From: Dysgonomonas sp. 216 | Lineage (GTDB): Bacteria > Bacteroidota > Bacteroidia > Bacteroidales > Dysgonomonadaceae | Reading direction: 5' to 3' | Assembly (NCBI RefSeq): GCF_010501065.1 | Contig: NZ_QVMM01000014.1 | Location: 1-64,000 of the forward strand | Length of the DNA: 64,000 nt | Shown: piece by piece, positions 18,926 through 28,766 of the stretch | Numbering within the stretch: position 1 is the first letter of the stretch | Layout of the letters: each line of letters begins with the position of its first letter | The notes under the pieces: model-generated | Told to the model about the DNA's origin: nothing | What the model saw: the letters and a program-made list of their open reading frames with translations, nothing else | The model's database searches: none | Translations under genes and position numbers: made by a program

Positions 18926-18957
18926 CTTTTCCTAATTATCATATTGTGTTTAGTATT

Positions 18958-18965
18958 CAAAAATA
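18958..18965 (-). promoter_or_regulatory. Candidate -7 box of the HTCS gene
   Basis: Read on the minus strand this is TATTTTTG, matching TAnnTTTG, 32 bp before the ATG. No good -33 element is seen at the usual distance. Confidence 0.5.
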
Positions 18966-19192
18966 CGAAATAATAATTCAAATTGATATTAAGAAATTGT
19001 TTAAAATTCTCAAAAGCTTTTTTTCTATATTGCACAGTGCCTTATCGGGTTGCAATGTCTCCTGATTTTTTTTCTTAAATAGCGGTATTATGACTCGTGT
19101 TTGTTAGCTATTTCGTGTATAAATGGAACAGAACCGGTTAAAATTTCGTTTATTATGTACAATATTCCATTTTTATAGTATCCTGTATATAA

Positions 19193-19200
19193 TACATTTG
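19193..19200 (+). promoter_or_regulatory. Candidate -7 box of the second GH2 gene
   Basis: TACATTTG matches TAnnTTTG and lies 39 bp before the ATG at 19240. A T-run (19170-19174) lies at the -33 position. A TTCCAT core (19165-19170) sits 22 bases upstream of the box, closer than the 41-42 bases seen at the three strong element copies. Confidence 0.55.
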
Positions 19201-19239
19201 CAATGTTGAATATAATCTGATAACCTAATATTCTGATTC

Positions 19240-22200
19240 ATGAATAAGAATTTATTACTAAAATATCTTCTTTTTTTTATTTTAACTGTGTGCGCGCAAA
19301 CACCCGCTAGTGGTGCTACCTTTAAAGGTAATAAACGCGTTAAATACAACTTTAATATGGAATGGATGCTTCATATTGGCGATTTACCTGAGGCTTACCG
19401 GGTTAAATACGATGATGCATCGTGGAAAAAAGTGACATTGCCTCGTGCTTTTAACGAAGATGATGCATTTAAAGTAGCAATAGACGAACATACTACGGAT
19501 ATTGTATGGTATCGCAAACATTTTAGATTACCGGCTAAAGATAAAGGTTCAAAAATATTTCTGGAATTCGAAGGAATACGTTTTGGTGGCGAATTTTTTA
19601 TAAATGGAACATCTGTCGGAATACACGAAAACGGAGTTATGGCTTGTGGTTTCGATATTAGCGATTATGTGAACTTCGGGGGTAAAGAAAATATTGTAGC
19701 TGTACGAATCGATAATTCGTGGGAATACAAGGAGAAAGCAACAAACGAACCTTATCAGTGGAACGATAAAAACTTTAATGCAAATTATGGGGGGATTCCT
19801 AAAAATGTTTATCTGCATGTTACAGATAAAGTGTATCAAACATTACCGTTATACAGTAATCTAAAAACAACAGGGACATATGTATATGCTCGTGAGATAA
19901 ATATTTCGGGGGCAAATGCAATGGTTTATGCCGAATCGGAAGTGAAAAACGAAACAAGTAATGAAAAGGAAATTACTTATGAGGTTGTAATTGAAGATAT
20001 GGATGGAGGTATTGTAAAACGTATGGTTACTTCAAGCGTAAAAGTACCGGCAGGAGAAATTGTAAATATAAAAGTTGGAGATCGGGTTAACAATCTCAAT
20101 TTTTGGAGTTGGGGATATGGCTATTTATATAATGTATATACGATACTTAATGTAAACGGTGTTCCAACAGATGTAGTTAAAACCAGAACAGGATTCAGAA
20201 AAACAGCCTTTCGCGATGGATTGATAAAGTTAAACGACAGAACTATTCAGGTTAAGGGATATGCTCAACGAACAAGTAACGAATGGCCTGCAGTAGGAAT
20301 GTCGGTGCCTGCGTGGTTAAGCGATTACAGCAACAAGCTAATAGTCGAAGGTAATGGTAATTTAGTGCGGTGGATGCATGTAACACCTTGGAAGCAGGAC
20401 GTGGAATCGTGCGACAGGGTAGGGCTTATGCAGGCAATGCCGGCCGGTGATGCCGAAAAAGATGTGGATGGACGTCGGTGGGAACAAAGGCTGGAACTGA
20501 TGCGCGATGCTATAATATACAATAGGAATAATCCGAGTGTTATTTTTTACGAATCGGGAAACGAGTCGATAAGCGAAGAGCATATGGCTCAGATGAAGGA
20601 AATCAGGGATAAATACGATCCTTATGGAGGCCGGGCTATAGGTTCGCGCGAGATGCTTGATAGTAAAATAGCGGAATATGGAGGTGAGATGCTTTATATA
20701 AATAAAAGTGCACATATACCTATGTGGGCAACCGAATATTGTAGAGATGAAGCATTGCGTAAATATTGGGACGACTATTCTTTCCCATATCATAAAGATG
20801 GAGAAGGCCTTAAATATTATAGGTCGACGGTAACTAATACTATTCAGAAGAATGTTGATGCTAGTGCTTATAATAGAAATCAGGATTCGTTTTTTGTAGA
20901 AACAATCAGGCGTTGGTTCGATTATTTTCGTGTACGTCCCGGTACGGGGAAACGTGTGAGCTCGGGAGGAACAAACATAATATTTTCCGATTCGAATACC
21001 CATTACCGTGGGTCTGAAAATTTCAGGCGTAGTGGCGAAGTTGATGCAATGCGTATACCTAAAGATGCATTTTTTGCCCATCAGGTAATGTGGGATGGAT
21101 GGGTTGATGTTGAAAATCACCGCAGTCATATTGCAGGACACTGGAATTATCAAACATCGACCGTGAAAGATATTTTTGTTGTATCGTCCGGAGAGCAGGT
21201 AGAACTTTTTGTGAATGGAAAATCGAAGGGTTTTGGCGAACGTAATTATAATTTTCTGTACACATTTAAGAGTGTGCAGTGGGAGCCCGGTAGTTTAGAG
21301 GCGGTTAGCTACGATTTGAATAAAAAAGAGCTGAGCCGGCATAAATTATCGACAGCAGGAGACCCCGTAGCTATAAGAATGAAAGAAATGCACGCTCCTG
21401 ATGGTTTTTTAGCTAACGGAAACGATTTGGCATTGGTAGAAATAGAGGTTATAGATAAAGACGGGAAAAGATGCCCGTTGGCAAATAATATGATTTCGTT
21501 TAAACTGGATGGTCCGGCTGAATGGCGGGGTGGATTGGCTCAAGGTGTTGAAGGTAATTATATACTTTCGCAAGAGCTTCCTGTCGAGTGTGGTGTTAAC
21601 AGAGTATTAATAAGGTCTACAACGAAAAGCGGGACTATTAAGTTAACGGCTACAAGCAAAGGACTCGAGTCGGCGTCTGTGTCTCTAACCTCTAAACCAT
21701 TCGCTTTTAAGAATGGATTGTCCGAGTATATCAGTGGCGAGCATCAGCCTGTTTTTTTGTCGCGTGGGGCTACTCCTAAAGGTGAATCGTATAATAAGAT
21801 GACACGTACACCTATTGGTATTTCCGGTGCTACGGCAGGAAGTAATGAAGATAAAGTAGCGTTAAGTTATGACGATAACGAACTGTCGGAATGGAGTAAT
21901 GACGGACGCTTGAGTACTGGTTGGATTAAGTATGAATTGGAACGCGATGCTGTAGTGTCGCAAGTAGAGTTGAAACTTTCTGGTTGGAGGATACGCAGTT
22001 ATCCGATACAAATATTTGTTGATGATGTAGAGGTGTATAAAGGAGAAACCGATAAAAGTTTAGGATACGTATGTATTCCTGTAACACCAACAAAGGGGCG
22101 TTTGGTAAAGATACAATTAATAGGGCTAAGTAGTGATGAAGATGCCTTTGGCGGAATTATAGAAGTGACAGGCAATAAAGAACTCGATTTATACAAAGAT

Positions 22201-22260
22201 CCGAAAGCATTAGATTCGAAGGGTCAATTAAGAATTGTGGAAGCCGAATTTTACGAATAA
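19240..22260 (+). CDS. Second glycoside hydrolase family 2 enzyme
   Basis: A 1006-residue GH2 protein, distinct from the one at 2693. After a signal peptide (cut near PASGA) come the sugar-binding jelly roll (about 35-200, with VWYRKHFRLP and GEFFINGTSVG), the Ig-like domain and the TIM barrel with acid/base E442 (FYESGNESISEE) and nucleophile E499 (MWATEYCRD). A DUF4982-like/Ig region follows (FVVSSGEQVELFVNGKSKG) and a final jelly roll (WSNDGRLSTGWIKYELERDAVVSQVELKLSG) resembling a discoidin/CBM32-type domain. The role is probably removal of a terminal beta-galactosyl or beta-uronosyl residue in the periplasm. It stands alone, divergent from the regulator, with its own promoter. Confidence 0.88.
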   Translation: MNKNLLLKYLLFFILTVCAQTPASGATFKGNKRVKYNFNMEWMLHIGDLPEAYRVKYDDASWKKVTLPRAFNEDDAFKVAIDEHTTDIVWYRKHFRLPAKDKGSKIFLEFEGIRFGGEFFINGTSVGIHENGVMACGFDISDYVNFGGKENIVAVRIDNSWEYKEKATNEPYQWNDKNFNANYGGIPKNVYLHVTDKVYQTLPLYSNLKTTGTYVYAREINISGANAMVYAESEVKNETSNEKEITYEVVIEDMDGGIVKRMVTSSVKVPAGEIVNIKVGDRVNNLNFWSWGYGYLYNVYTILNVNGVPTDVVKTRTGFRKTAFRDGLIKLNDRTIQVKGYAQRTSNEWPAVGMSVPAWLSDYSNKLIVEGNGNLVRWMHVTPWKQDVESCDRVGLMQAMPAGDAEKDVDGRRWEQRLELMRDAIIYNRNNPSVIFYESGNESISEEHMAQMKEIRDKYDPYGGRAIGSREMLDSKIAEYGGEMLYINKSAHIPMWATEYCRDEALRKYWDDYSFPYHKDGEGLKYYRSTVTNTIQKNVDASAYNRNQDSFFVETIRRWFDYFRVRPGTGKRVSSGGTNIIFSDSNTHYRGSENFRRSGEVDAMRIPKDAFFAHQVMWDGWVDVENHRSHIAGHWNYQTSTVKDIFVVSSGEQVELFVNGKSKGFGERNYNFLYTFKSVQWEPGSLEAVSYDLNKKELSRHKLSTAGDPVAIRMKEMHAPDGFLANGNDLALVEIEVIDKDGKRCPLANNMISFKLDGPAEWRGGLAQGVEGNYILSQELPVECGVNRVLIRSTTKSGTIKLTATSKGLESASVSLTSKPFAFKNGLSEYISGEHQPVFLSRGATPKGESYNKMTRTPIGISGATAGSNEDKVALSYDDNELSEWSNDGRLSTGWIKYELERDAVVSQVELKLSGWRIRSYPIQIFVDDVEVYKGETDKSLGYVCIPVTPTKGRLVKIQLIGLSSDEDAFGGIIEVTGNKELDLYKDPKALDSKGQLRIVEAEFYE

Positions 22261-22869
22261 ATAAACGTTAAAATAGAAATTTTCAGTCCTGTTTAATCAG
22301 GAATTTAACTATTGTTAAAGTTAAACCTTCGGTCTGTTAGCCAATATTAAGTAGGGTTTTTACTATTATATTATATAAAGGCTTGTAATTACATTGTAAC
22401 CCCATTTAATGCATTGTTAATAATCAATCAGGGTGCTGACGGGTAAACGCCACTGTTAATTTAGTTTATTAATCCTGTCTTTTTGTACATCTATGCTAAA
22501 ATCCCATTCATGTCGATTTCGTAATGTTTTGCATGGCTGCTTTTAACGAGCATTTGGCTGGTAAATGGCTATGTTTTAACAACCAAGATTATTTGTACTG
22601 TAAATACAATAATACATGCTTTTGTATTATTTTTCATTATCCTTTTGGCATTAAGCACATAAATTTGTATCAGAGTAGGTGTGTAAAATAGCTTATGAAT
22701 GTTAATCAATATAAAAAACGCAAAACCATGAATGATATGAAAAGAATTACATGAAATGAAAGGAAATTAAGAACAGGGACTAGTTGAAACCTGTGCGATG
22801 CTACTAACTAAATAAATTTATCTGTAAAAATTTGAAAGCTTATATTTCTAACACCTTAATGTCTGGATC
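22261..22869. other. Long leader and promoter region of the SusC/D block
   Basis: This 609-bp region has no long reading frame. It contains a short inverted repeat TCCTG/CAGGA near 22287-22302 after the GH2 stop, three copies of TGTTAAT, a degenerate copy of the shared element (22492-22517, TCCCAT core) and two possible -7 boxes. AGCATTTG (22549-22556) lies exactly 41 bases after the degenerate core. TAAATTTG (22660-22667) is the better consensus match. The implied leader is about 195 or about 300 nt. Confidence 0.5.
22660..22667 (+). promoter_or_regulatory. Candidate -7 box of the FAS1-SusC-SusD operon
   Basis: TAAATTTG is a perfect TAnnTTTG match. The nearest TTTG upstream (22644-22647) is only 12 bases away, too close for a standard -33, so activator dependence or another start site is possible. 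Confidence 0.4.
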
Positions 22870-25356
22870 ATGAGAGTAAAGAATATCCTATTACTTTGTT
22901 TTTGTTTAATCGCTTTCGTTCAATGTAACGATAATGATGAATATTATGATGAGCCTGGTTGGTTAGAAGGACCACTTTACCAAGTTCTGGAAAAAGAAGG
23001 GCGTTTTTCTAATTATTTGAAATGCGTCGACCGTACAAACTATGCTCTTGTTATAAAATCAGGAGGATTGTACACGTTATTTGCGCCAAACGATGAGGCG
23101 TTTAGTATTTACCTTGCCGAAAAAGGTTATGCGTCGGTTGACGATATACCTGAAAAAGAAGTTAATGCCATTGTTGCTTATTCGATGGTTACATCCAGAT
23201 GGGAGGAATCTCACTTGGGTGATTCTTTCGATCCGGATGAGAAAGTTTATATGCCGGGCTTTGGGGTGAAAAAAAGAACAAATTATTATACATCGGTATA
23301 TAAAGAGCCCGATGCTATAGCCGACGGTTGGGTTGTAGACCAAAATCGTGCAGACGGAAGCAATTTTACTATGCAAAGCGACGGGCTATCTGTTTATAAT
23401 AACTTTAAACATAAATACATGCCTGTGTTTATGTCGTCGTACTTTAATAATCTATCCTTATCGGCTAACGATTATAATACATTCTTTCCCGATGTAGAAT
23501 ATGTAGGTCGCAATGTTTATGGAGGGCGGTTGTTGGAAACGGATATGGTTGCCCGTAATGGTATAGCGCACGAAGTGTCTGCTGTGCTCTATCCGTTAGA
23601 TAATATGGATAAGGAATTGGATTTACCGGAATACGCGTCTTTTAAAAATCTGTTAGAATATAAAGATATTGCGGGAAATTCGGTTTACAAATTGTATTAT
23701 GAGGATGCGAATGCCACAACAGCATATAAAAAATTGAACAGCGAGGTTAATAAAGTATATGTTAAATACTATAATAATTATTATCCAAATGGATTATACT
23801 TCTCGCCAAATTACGAAATTTATGAAGGGAACCTAACTACTAACGAGAGTGAAGGCTATACAATGCTTGTGCCTACAAACGAAGTTTTGGATGATTACAT
23901 TCAAAATAAATTGTTGAAATATTATAATAGTCTACACGAGTTACCTGCAGGAGTTTTATCTTCATTCATAAATGCGCACTTTGTTGACGGATTAATCTGG
24001 CCATCGTTATTTCCTGCTGCAAAAAATGCAACAGGCGAATATTTGAATGCAGAGGGAAATGGAGGCCCTGCTTTTGAAGAGTCGGGAATATTGAGCAAAA
24101 GAATAAAAAGTAACGGTTTTGTTTACTTGGTTGACCATGTAGTGAAAAGCAAATTTTTTGAAACAGTATTTGCCGAGATTATATTGAATCCCGATTTTTC
24201 GATGCTTAATACAGCTTATTCAAACTATTATGCAAACTCGTTGCGCGAAGATCTGATGAGAGGCCAACTAAACGGATATCCAACAAATAGATATACTGTT
24301 TTATTACCTTCGGATGCATTGCTGACTGAAGATGGTTACACTACTTCTTACGATGGAACGAATACTTCATTCCGGAATTCTCTTATACCTTCGGGAGTAG
24401 GTTCGGCTGACGATCGTTTGAAACGGATAATTCGTATGGGCTTGTTTAAAGGCTATGCCAATGGCGAGTTTAATTCGATGGTAGATTCTTTTGAAGGCGA
24501 TGTAAATAATGCTTTAGGTTATAACAGATGGGGATTCAGAGTGTCGGAATATGGCGATTTAATTCGTTTTAAAAACAATCAGATTCAAGCTGTTGGTAAT
24601 ATCGAGGATGGAAGTTTTGTTACTGTAACACCTTGGGCAGAGTATGAAAACGGATTGGTATTTACTATAGATAAATTGCCTCAGTTTTCGCCCCGTTGGA
24701 CTCAGTCGAATGTCGATGCCGGATGGAAAAGCAAATCCCTTTGGGAATATATGGATCAGGCAAGATCAGAGAATACAAATGTATCTACTTTCGTAAATTA
24801 TGTACAAGCTTGCTTAAAAGATCCTGAAACAACAGAGCTAACCGGTATAAACGAAGAAAATTATTATACCATATTGATGATAAATAATACATCAATGAAT
24901 CAGGCAGCAACAGCAGGTCTTATTCCTACTTTGGCCGAAATTACAGCCGATCCGACAAAGGCCGAAATTGGAGCGAATTTTTTGAGGGCTCATTTCCTTC
25001 AGGGCAGGGTATATGCCGACGACGGACTCGATTATCTATACCCATATAATTACTTATCGCCTAATTTGGATTTACCTTCTACAATGCTACGTATCAACGA
25101 CGAAGAAGCCGGACTTATTAATCAAAGAACTTATGTTAGCGTTTCTAAAGGTGCTAATAATGTATTAAGTATTCTTCCCCAGAAAGTTGAAGTTGGAGGT
25201 AAAACTGTTGTTAATACTTCTAAAAGCCGCAATGTACGTTTGATTAGAGGTTCGGTAAATGCTGCTAACCCTGATAGGTTTAGAAGTAATCGTATGGCAG
25301 GACGTTCTGTTTTACACGAAATAAACGGTTACCTCGCATACGAAGTGGTAAAATGA
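22870..25356 (+). CDS. Multi-FAS1 domain lipoprotein
   Basis: An 828-residue lipoprotein (lipobox FVQCND, Cys 19, followed by acidic residues typical of surface export in Bacteroidota). It is built from about four fasciclin (FAS1)-like modules. The first is the clearest (LYTLFAPNDEAFSIYL, about residues 64-79, then NAIVAYSMV). Later ones show YTMLVPTNEVLDDYI (about 332), YTVLLPSDALL (about 478) and YYTILMINNTSMNQA (about 665), each followed by the FAS1 closing motif with an AHF or HFL segment. FAS1 domains mediate binding and adhesion. As the first gene of the SusC/D operon it is a candidate surface glycan-binding protein. No catalytic motif is seen. Confidence 0.85.
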   Translation: MRVKNILLLCFCLIAFVQCNDNDEYYDEPGWLEGPLYQVLEKEGRFSNYLKCVDRTNYALVIKSGGLYTLFAPNDEAFSIYLAEKGYASVDDIPEKEVNAIVAYSMVTSRWEESHLGDSFDPDEKVYMPGFGVKKRTNYYTSVYKEPDAIADGWVVDQNRADGSNFTMQSDGLSVYNNFKHKYMPVFMSSYFNNLSLSANDYNTFFPDVEYVGRNVYGGRLLETDMVARNGIAHEVSAVLYPLDNMDKELDLPEYASFKNLLEYKDIAGNSVYKLYYEDANATTAYKKLNSEVNKVYVKYYNNYYPNGLYFSPNYEIYEGNLTTNESEGYTMLVPTNEVLDDYIQNKLLKYYNSLHELPAGVLSSFINAHFVDGLIWPSLFPAAKNATGEYLNAEGNGGPAFEESGILSKRIKSNGFVYLVDHVVKSKFFETVFAEIILNPDFSMLNTAYSNYYANSLREDLMRGQLNGYPTNRYTVLLPSDALLTEDGYTTSYDGTNTSFRNSLIPSGVGSADDRLKRIIRMGLFKGYANGEFNSMVDSFEGDVNNALGYNRWGFRVSEYGDLIRFKNNQIQAVGNIEDGSFVTVTPWAEYENGLVFTIDKLPQFSPRWTQSNVDAGWKSKSLWEYMDQARSENTNVSTFVNYVQACLKDPETTELTGINEENYYTILMINNTSMNQAATAGLIPTLAEITADPTKAEIGANFLRAHFLQGRVYADDGLDYLYPYNYLSPNLDLPSTMLRINDEEAGLINQRTYVSVSKGANNVLSILPQKVEVGGKTVVNTSKSRNVRLIRGSVNAANPDRFRSNRMAGRSVLHEINGYLAYEVVK

Positions 25357-25410
25357 TGATATCTCTAATTATTAAATTGAAAGATATAAGATAATAGAAG
25401 TAATATATCA

Positions 25411-28400
25411 ATGAAAAACAAAATTATAAATATGAAAAAGATAATTAGAATATGGTCTTTGATTTTGGGTATCATGGTATTGTTTCCCGGAGGATTATCT
25501 GCACAACAGAAAACCCTGATACGAGGAACGATAATCGACAAAGATAAATATCCCTTAGCTCAGGCCACTGTTATAGAAGCCGATAAGGATAATCGTACAA
25601 TAACCAGTGCGGTAGCCGACTTAGATGGTAATTTTAGTATAAATGTTGTAGATACAAAAAATGTATTGGTTATTAAATACATTGGATATAAAGAAAAAAA
25701 GGTAAGAATAGGAGATCAGCGTGTGATAAACATTGTGATGGACGACGATGCACATCAACTTACCGAGTTTGTGGTAACTGCAAAGCCAAAACAAAATTTA
25801 GGGGGATTGTTAATTGACGAACGAGACCTTTCGATGGCTGTAGGACGCATAAATGCCGAAGAAATAGCCGAAGTGCATGCAGCATCAATTGATGATGCGT
25901 TACAAGGCCGTATTGCCGGTGTTGATATTGTAGGAACTACCGGTAATCCGGGAGGAGGAATGGCTATCCGTATACGTGGTACATCGTCTATTACGGGCGA
26001 CAATATGCCTTTAATCGTAATTGATGGTATTCCGATGGAAAGTACTGTGGGTACAAGTACTAATCAGGGATTTGACCTTAGCACTGCAACCGAAGAAGAA
26101 TTTTCGCAGTTACTAAACATCCCTCCGAATGATATAGCAGAAATAACTGTGCTGAAAGATGCTGCAGCCTCGGCTATCTATGGTTCGAGAGGTGCTGACG
26201 GGGTTTTGTTAATCACAACTAAACGCGGAACAATAAGTGCTCCCAGAATAACATTTAATAGCACATTCACGGTTGATAAACAGCCGGATGCCATAAAGCG
26301 TCTTTCGGGAACCGAGTATTCTACCCTGATGATGGAAAGTATGCTTAATGCCGGATTAATTTTAAATACTTCGGTTTATCCCGAGTTTGCATACGACCCC
26401 AATTATCCTTCGTACTATTACAATTATTCGCAGGATACCGATTGGGTAAAAGAACTTACCCAAACAGGTTTTACGCAAGATTATAATGTATCTATATCGG
26501 GAGGTAGCCGTAAAGTACGTTACCGTTTCTCGACAGGATATTGGGATCAAAAAGGTATAACAATCGAAACAGGATTCGAGCGTTTGTATACTCGTATGAA
26601 TCTTGACTATTTTGTTTCCGATAAATTACGTTTTTCTGCCGATATCGCTTATACACATTCCGATAAGCAAGCTAATTATATTCCTGAAACAAGCGATAAT
26701 ACAAAGGGCGATTTGCGCGATAAGGCTTATATAAAAATGCCTAACCAAAGCATCTATACTTATAACGAATATGGTGAAAAAACCGATCAGTATTTTACAC
26801 CGCAAAATAATATTCAAGGAAGCTTTCCTAATGTTTATAACCCGATAGCGATTGCCCGTGATGGAAAAAATGATTTAAGGAGCGATAAAATTACACCTAA
26901 GTTTTCGTTAGTATACGACTATAGTAACGAGTGGCAGTTTAAGATGGATGTGGCATTTGATATAACAAACGAGAAAAGACAGAAATATTTGCCACAAACG
27001 GCAACAGGTTTGTCATGGAATAATACTAATACAAATTTTGCATCTGATAGCGATAATGAAACATTTGTTATCCAAACGTTCTCGCAGGTTCGTTATATTC
27101 CTGAGTTTAAGAATAAAGACCACCGTATAATAGGATTGCTTGGGTTAAATACTTATGATAACCAAAGTAAAGATTTTTATGTGGCGTCGTCTAATTTACC
27201 GTCGGCCGTTTTACAAGATCCCTCGGTTGGAGGTATTGTGAATTTATCGGGGCGCGAATCGTCAGGAACATCTCAACAACGAAGCCTTTCGGCTTATGCT
27301 AACCTTAACTATGCATTAAAAGACAGATATATTGTTTATGGTAGTGTGCGTGTCGATGGAAACTCGCGCTTTGGCGAAAACTATCGTTATGGTGTATTCC
27401 CTGCAATATCCGGACGATACAGGGTATCGGGCGAGCCTTTTATGCAAGGTTTGAGCAAATGGATAGATGATTTTTCGATAAGAGGATCGTGGGGGGTAAA
27501 TGGTAAGACTCCTAAATATAACGACATGTTTAGGGCAATGTATAATACCTATGGTTATACTTATTTAGGTAATAAGGCTACTTATCCTTCGTCGTTGGCA
27601 CTTAACGACTTACGTTGGGAAAGAACTACGCAAAAAAATCTGGCATTCAACCTCGTGGCTTTCGATAACAGGATAAATGTGGAATTCGATACATATTGGA
27701 AAACTACAAAAGACGGTTTAGGTAGTACTGCAATACCGTCATCTTCAGGGTTTTCGGGTATGACGGCAAACCTTAACACTGTAGAAAATATAGGATGGGA
27801 ATTGAATGTGCAAACTACACCTTATAAAAACAAGGATTGGTTAGTGAACTTTAATTTCAATATAGCCCGTTCGCAAAACTATTTACGTAAGATATCGGAG
27901 TACATGCAGGTGGTTGATGGTAACTGGCAGGACAATGGAAACTATTTGATTCGCTTAGAGAAAGATCAGCCTTATGGAGCATTCTATGGTTATAAGTATA
28001 AAGGAGTATATCTGAATGAGGAACAAACTATAGCCCGCGACAAAAATGGAAATCATATTTATACATTGGGCGACAATGGTCAATTAGAGCCGGTTTACAT
28101 GAAGTTCGGATATCCAAGTGTTGGTTATGAATTCCAGCCCGGGGATGCCCGTTACGAGGATATCAACAACGATGGTAATATAAACTATCAGGATGTTGTG
28201 TATCTGGGAGATTACAATCCATTGTTTACTGGAGGTTTTGGACCAACTGTACGGTTTAAAGGTTTCTCGGTAAGTGCATGGTTCTATTTCCGTTACGGGA
28301 ACGATGTAATAAACATGAGCCGTATGCAAATGGAAAAAATGTACAACTTCGATAATCAGAGCCGTTCGGTATTGCGCCGTTTCAGACAACCGTATGAAAA

Positions 28401-28731
28401 TCCGGCAGATGCACCATCTGATTTATTACCTCGTGCATTATATAACGACGGATATAACTGGCTTGGATCGGACCGTTTTGTTGAAGATGGATCGTTCTTG
28501 CGATGGAAAACGTTGACATTTAAATACATGGTACCTAAAAAGGTTGTTAACAATTTTGGGGTGTCAGATTTGTCAGTTTGGTTGACATTGCAAAACCTTT
28601 ACACATGGACAGATTATACGGGACAAGATCCTGAGGTCAAAATTAGTGGAAGCCTAAGTGAGGTGGGGCGCGACTATGCGAACGCACCAAGAGCTAAGCA
28701 ATTTACTTTAGGATTTACCTTAGGATTTTAA
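25411..28731 (+). CDS. SusC-like TonB-dependent transporter, pair 1
   Basis: An 1106-residue outer-membrane transporter. The signal peptide ends near GGLSAQQ; the ATG at 25432 is a possible alternative start. Next are the SusC-type carboxypeptidase-like beta domain (GTIIDKDKYPLAQATV to about residue 118) and the plug (DALQGRIAGVDIVGTTGNPG, IRIRGTSSI, LIVIDGIPM, ITVLKDAAASAIYGSRGADG). The barrel runs to the C-terminus, which closes with FTLGFTLGF. It should import rhamnogalacturonan oligosaccharides with its SusD partner, energised by TonB. It starts 54 bp after the FAS1 gene. Confidence 0.96.
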   Translation: MKNKIINMKKIIRIWSLILGIMVLFPGGLSAQQKTLIRGTIIDKDKYPLAQATVIEADKDNRTITSAVADLDGNFSINVVDTKNVLVIKYIGYKEKKVRIGDQRVINIVMDDDAHQLTEFVVTAKPKQNLGGLLIDERDLSMAVGRINAEEIAEVHAASIDDALQGRIAGVDIVGTTGNPGGGMAIRIRGTSSITGDNMPLIVIDGIPMESTVGTSTNQGFDLSTATEEEFSQLLNIPPNDIAEITVLKDAAASAIYGSRGADGVLLITTKRGTISAPRITFNSTFTVDKQPDAIKRLSGTEYSTLMMESMLNAGLILNTSVYPEFAYDPNYPSYYYNYSQDTDWVKELTQTGFTQDYNVSISGGSRKVRYRFSTGYWDQKGITIETGFERLYTRMNLDYFVSDKLRFSADIAYTHSDKQANYIPETSDNTKGDLRDKAYIKMPNQSIYTYNEYGEKTDQYFTPQNNIQGSFPNVYNPIAIARDGKNDLRSDKITPKFSLVYDYSNEWQFKMDVAFDITNEKRQKYLPQTATGLSWNNTNTNFASDSDNETFVIQTFSQVRYIPEFKNKDHRIIGLLGLNTYDNQSKDFYVASSNLPSAVLQDPSVGGIVNLSGRESSGTSQQRSLSAYANLNYALKDRYIVYGSVRVDGNSRFGENYRYGVFPAISGRYRVSGEPFMQGLSKWIDDFSIRGSWGVNGKTPKYNDMFRAMYNTYGYTYLGNKATYPSSLALNDLRWERTTQKNLAFNLVAFDNRINVEFDTYWKTTKDGLGSTAIPSSSGFSGMTANLNTVENIGWELNVQTTPYKNKDWLVNFNFNIARSQNYLRKISEYMQVVDGNWQDNGNYLIRLEKDQPYGAFYGYKYKGVYLNEEQTIARDKNGNHIYTLGDNGQLEPVYMKFGYPSVGYEFQPGDARYEDINNDGNINYQDVVYLGDYNPLFTGGFGPTVRFKGFSVSAWFYFRYGNDVINMSRMQMEKMYNFDNQSRSVLRRFRQPYENPADAPSDLLPRALYNDGYNWLGSDRFVEDGSFLRWKTLTFKYMVPKKVVNNFGVSDLSVWLTLQNLYTWTDYTGQDPEVKISGSLSEVGRDYANAPRAKQFTLGFTLGF

Positions 28732-28766
28732 TGATGGAATTTCGTACAAAAGTAAAAATTGAGAAT

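Larger units (their letters stand above)
18926..19239. other. Divergent intergenic region, HTCS and second GH2
   Basis: This 314-bp AT-rich region holds two divergent promoters (18958-18965 minus, 19193-19200 plus). Between them is a TTCCAT at 19165-19170, preceded by ATGTACAATA, which resembles the left part of the shared element. An opposite-strand relative (ATGGAACAGAA) lies at 19123-19133. No open reading frame or RNA gene is evident. Confidence 0.6.

Noticed and set aside
20362..21153. Minus-strand open frame of 263 codons inside the second GH2 gene
   Set aside because: It overlaps a well-supported GH2 coding sequence entirely, has no recognisable domain and a composition typical of an antisense shadow.
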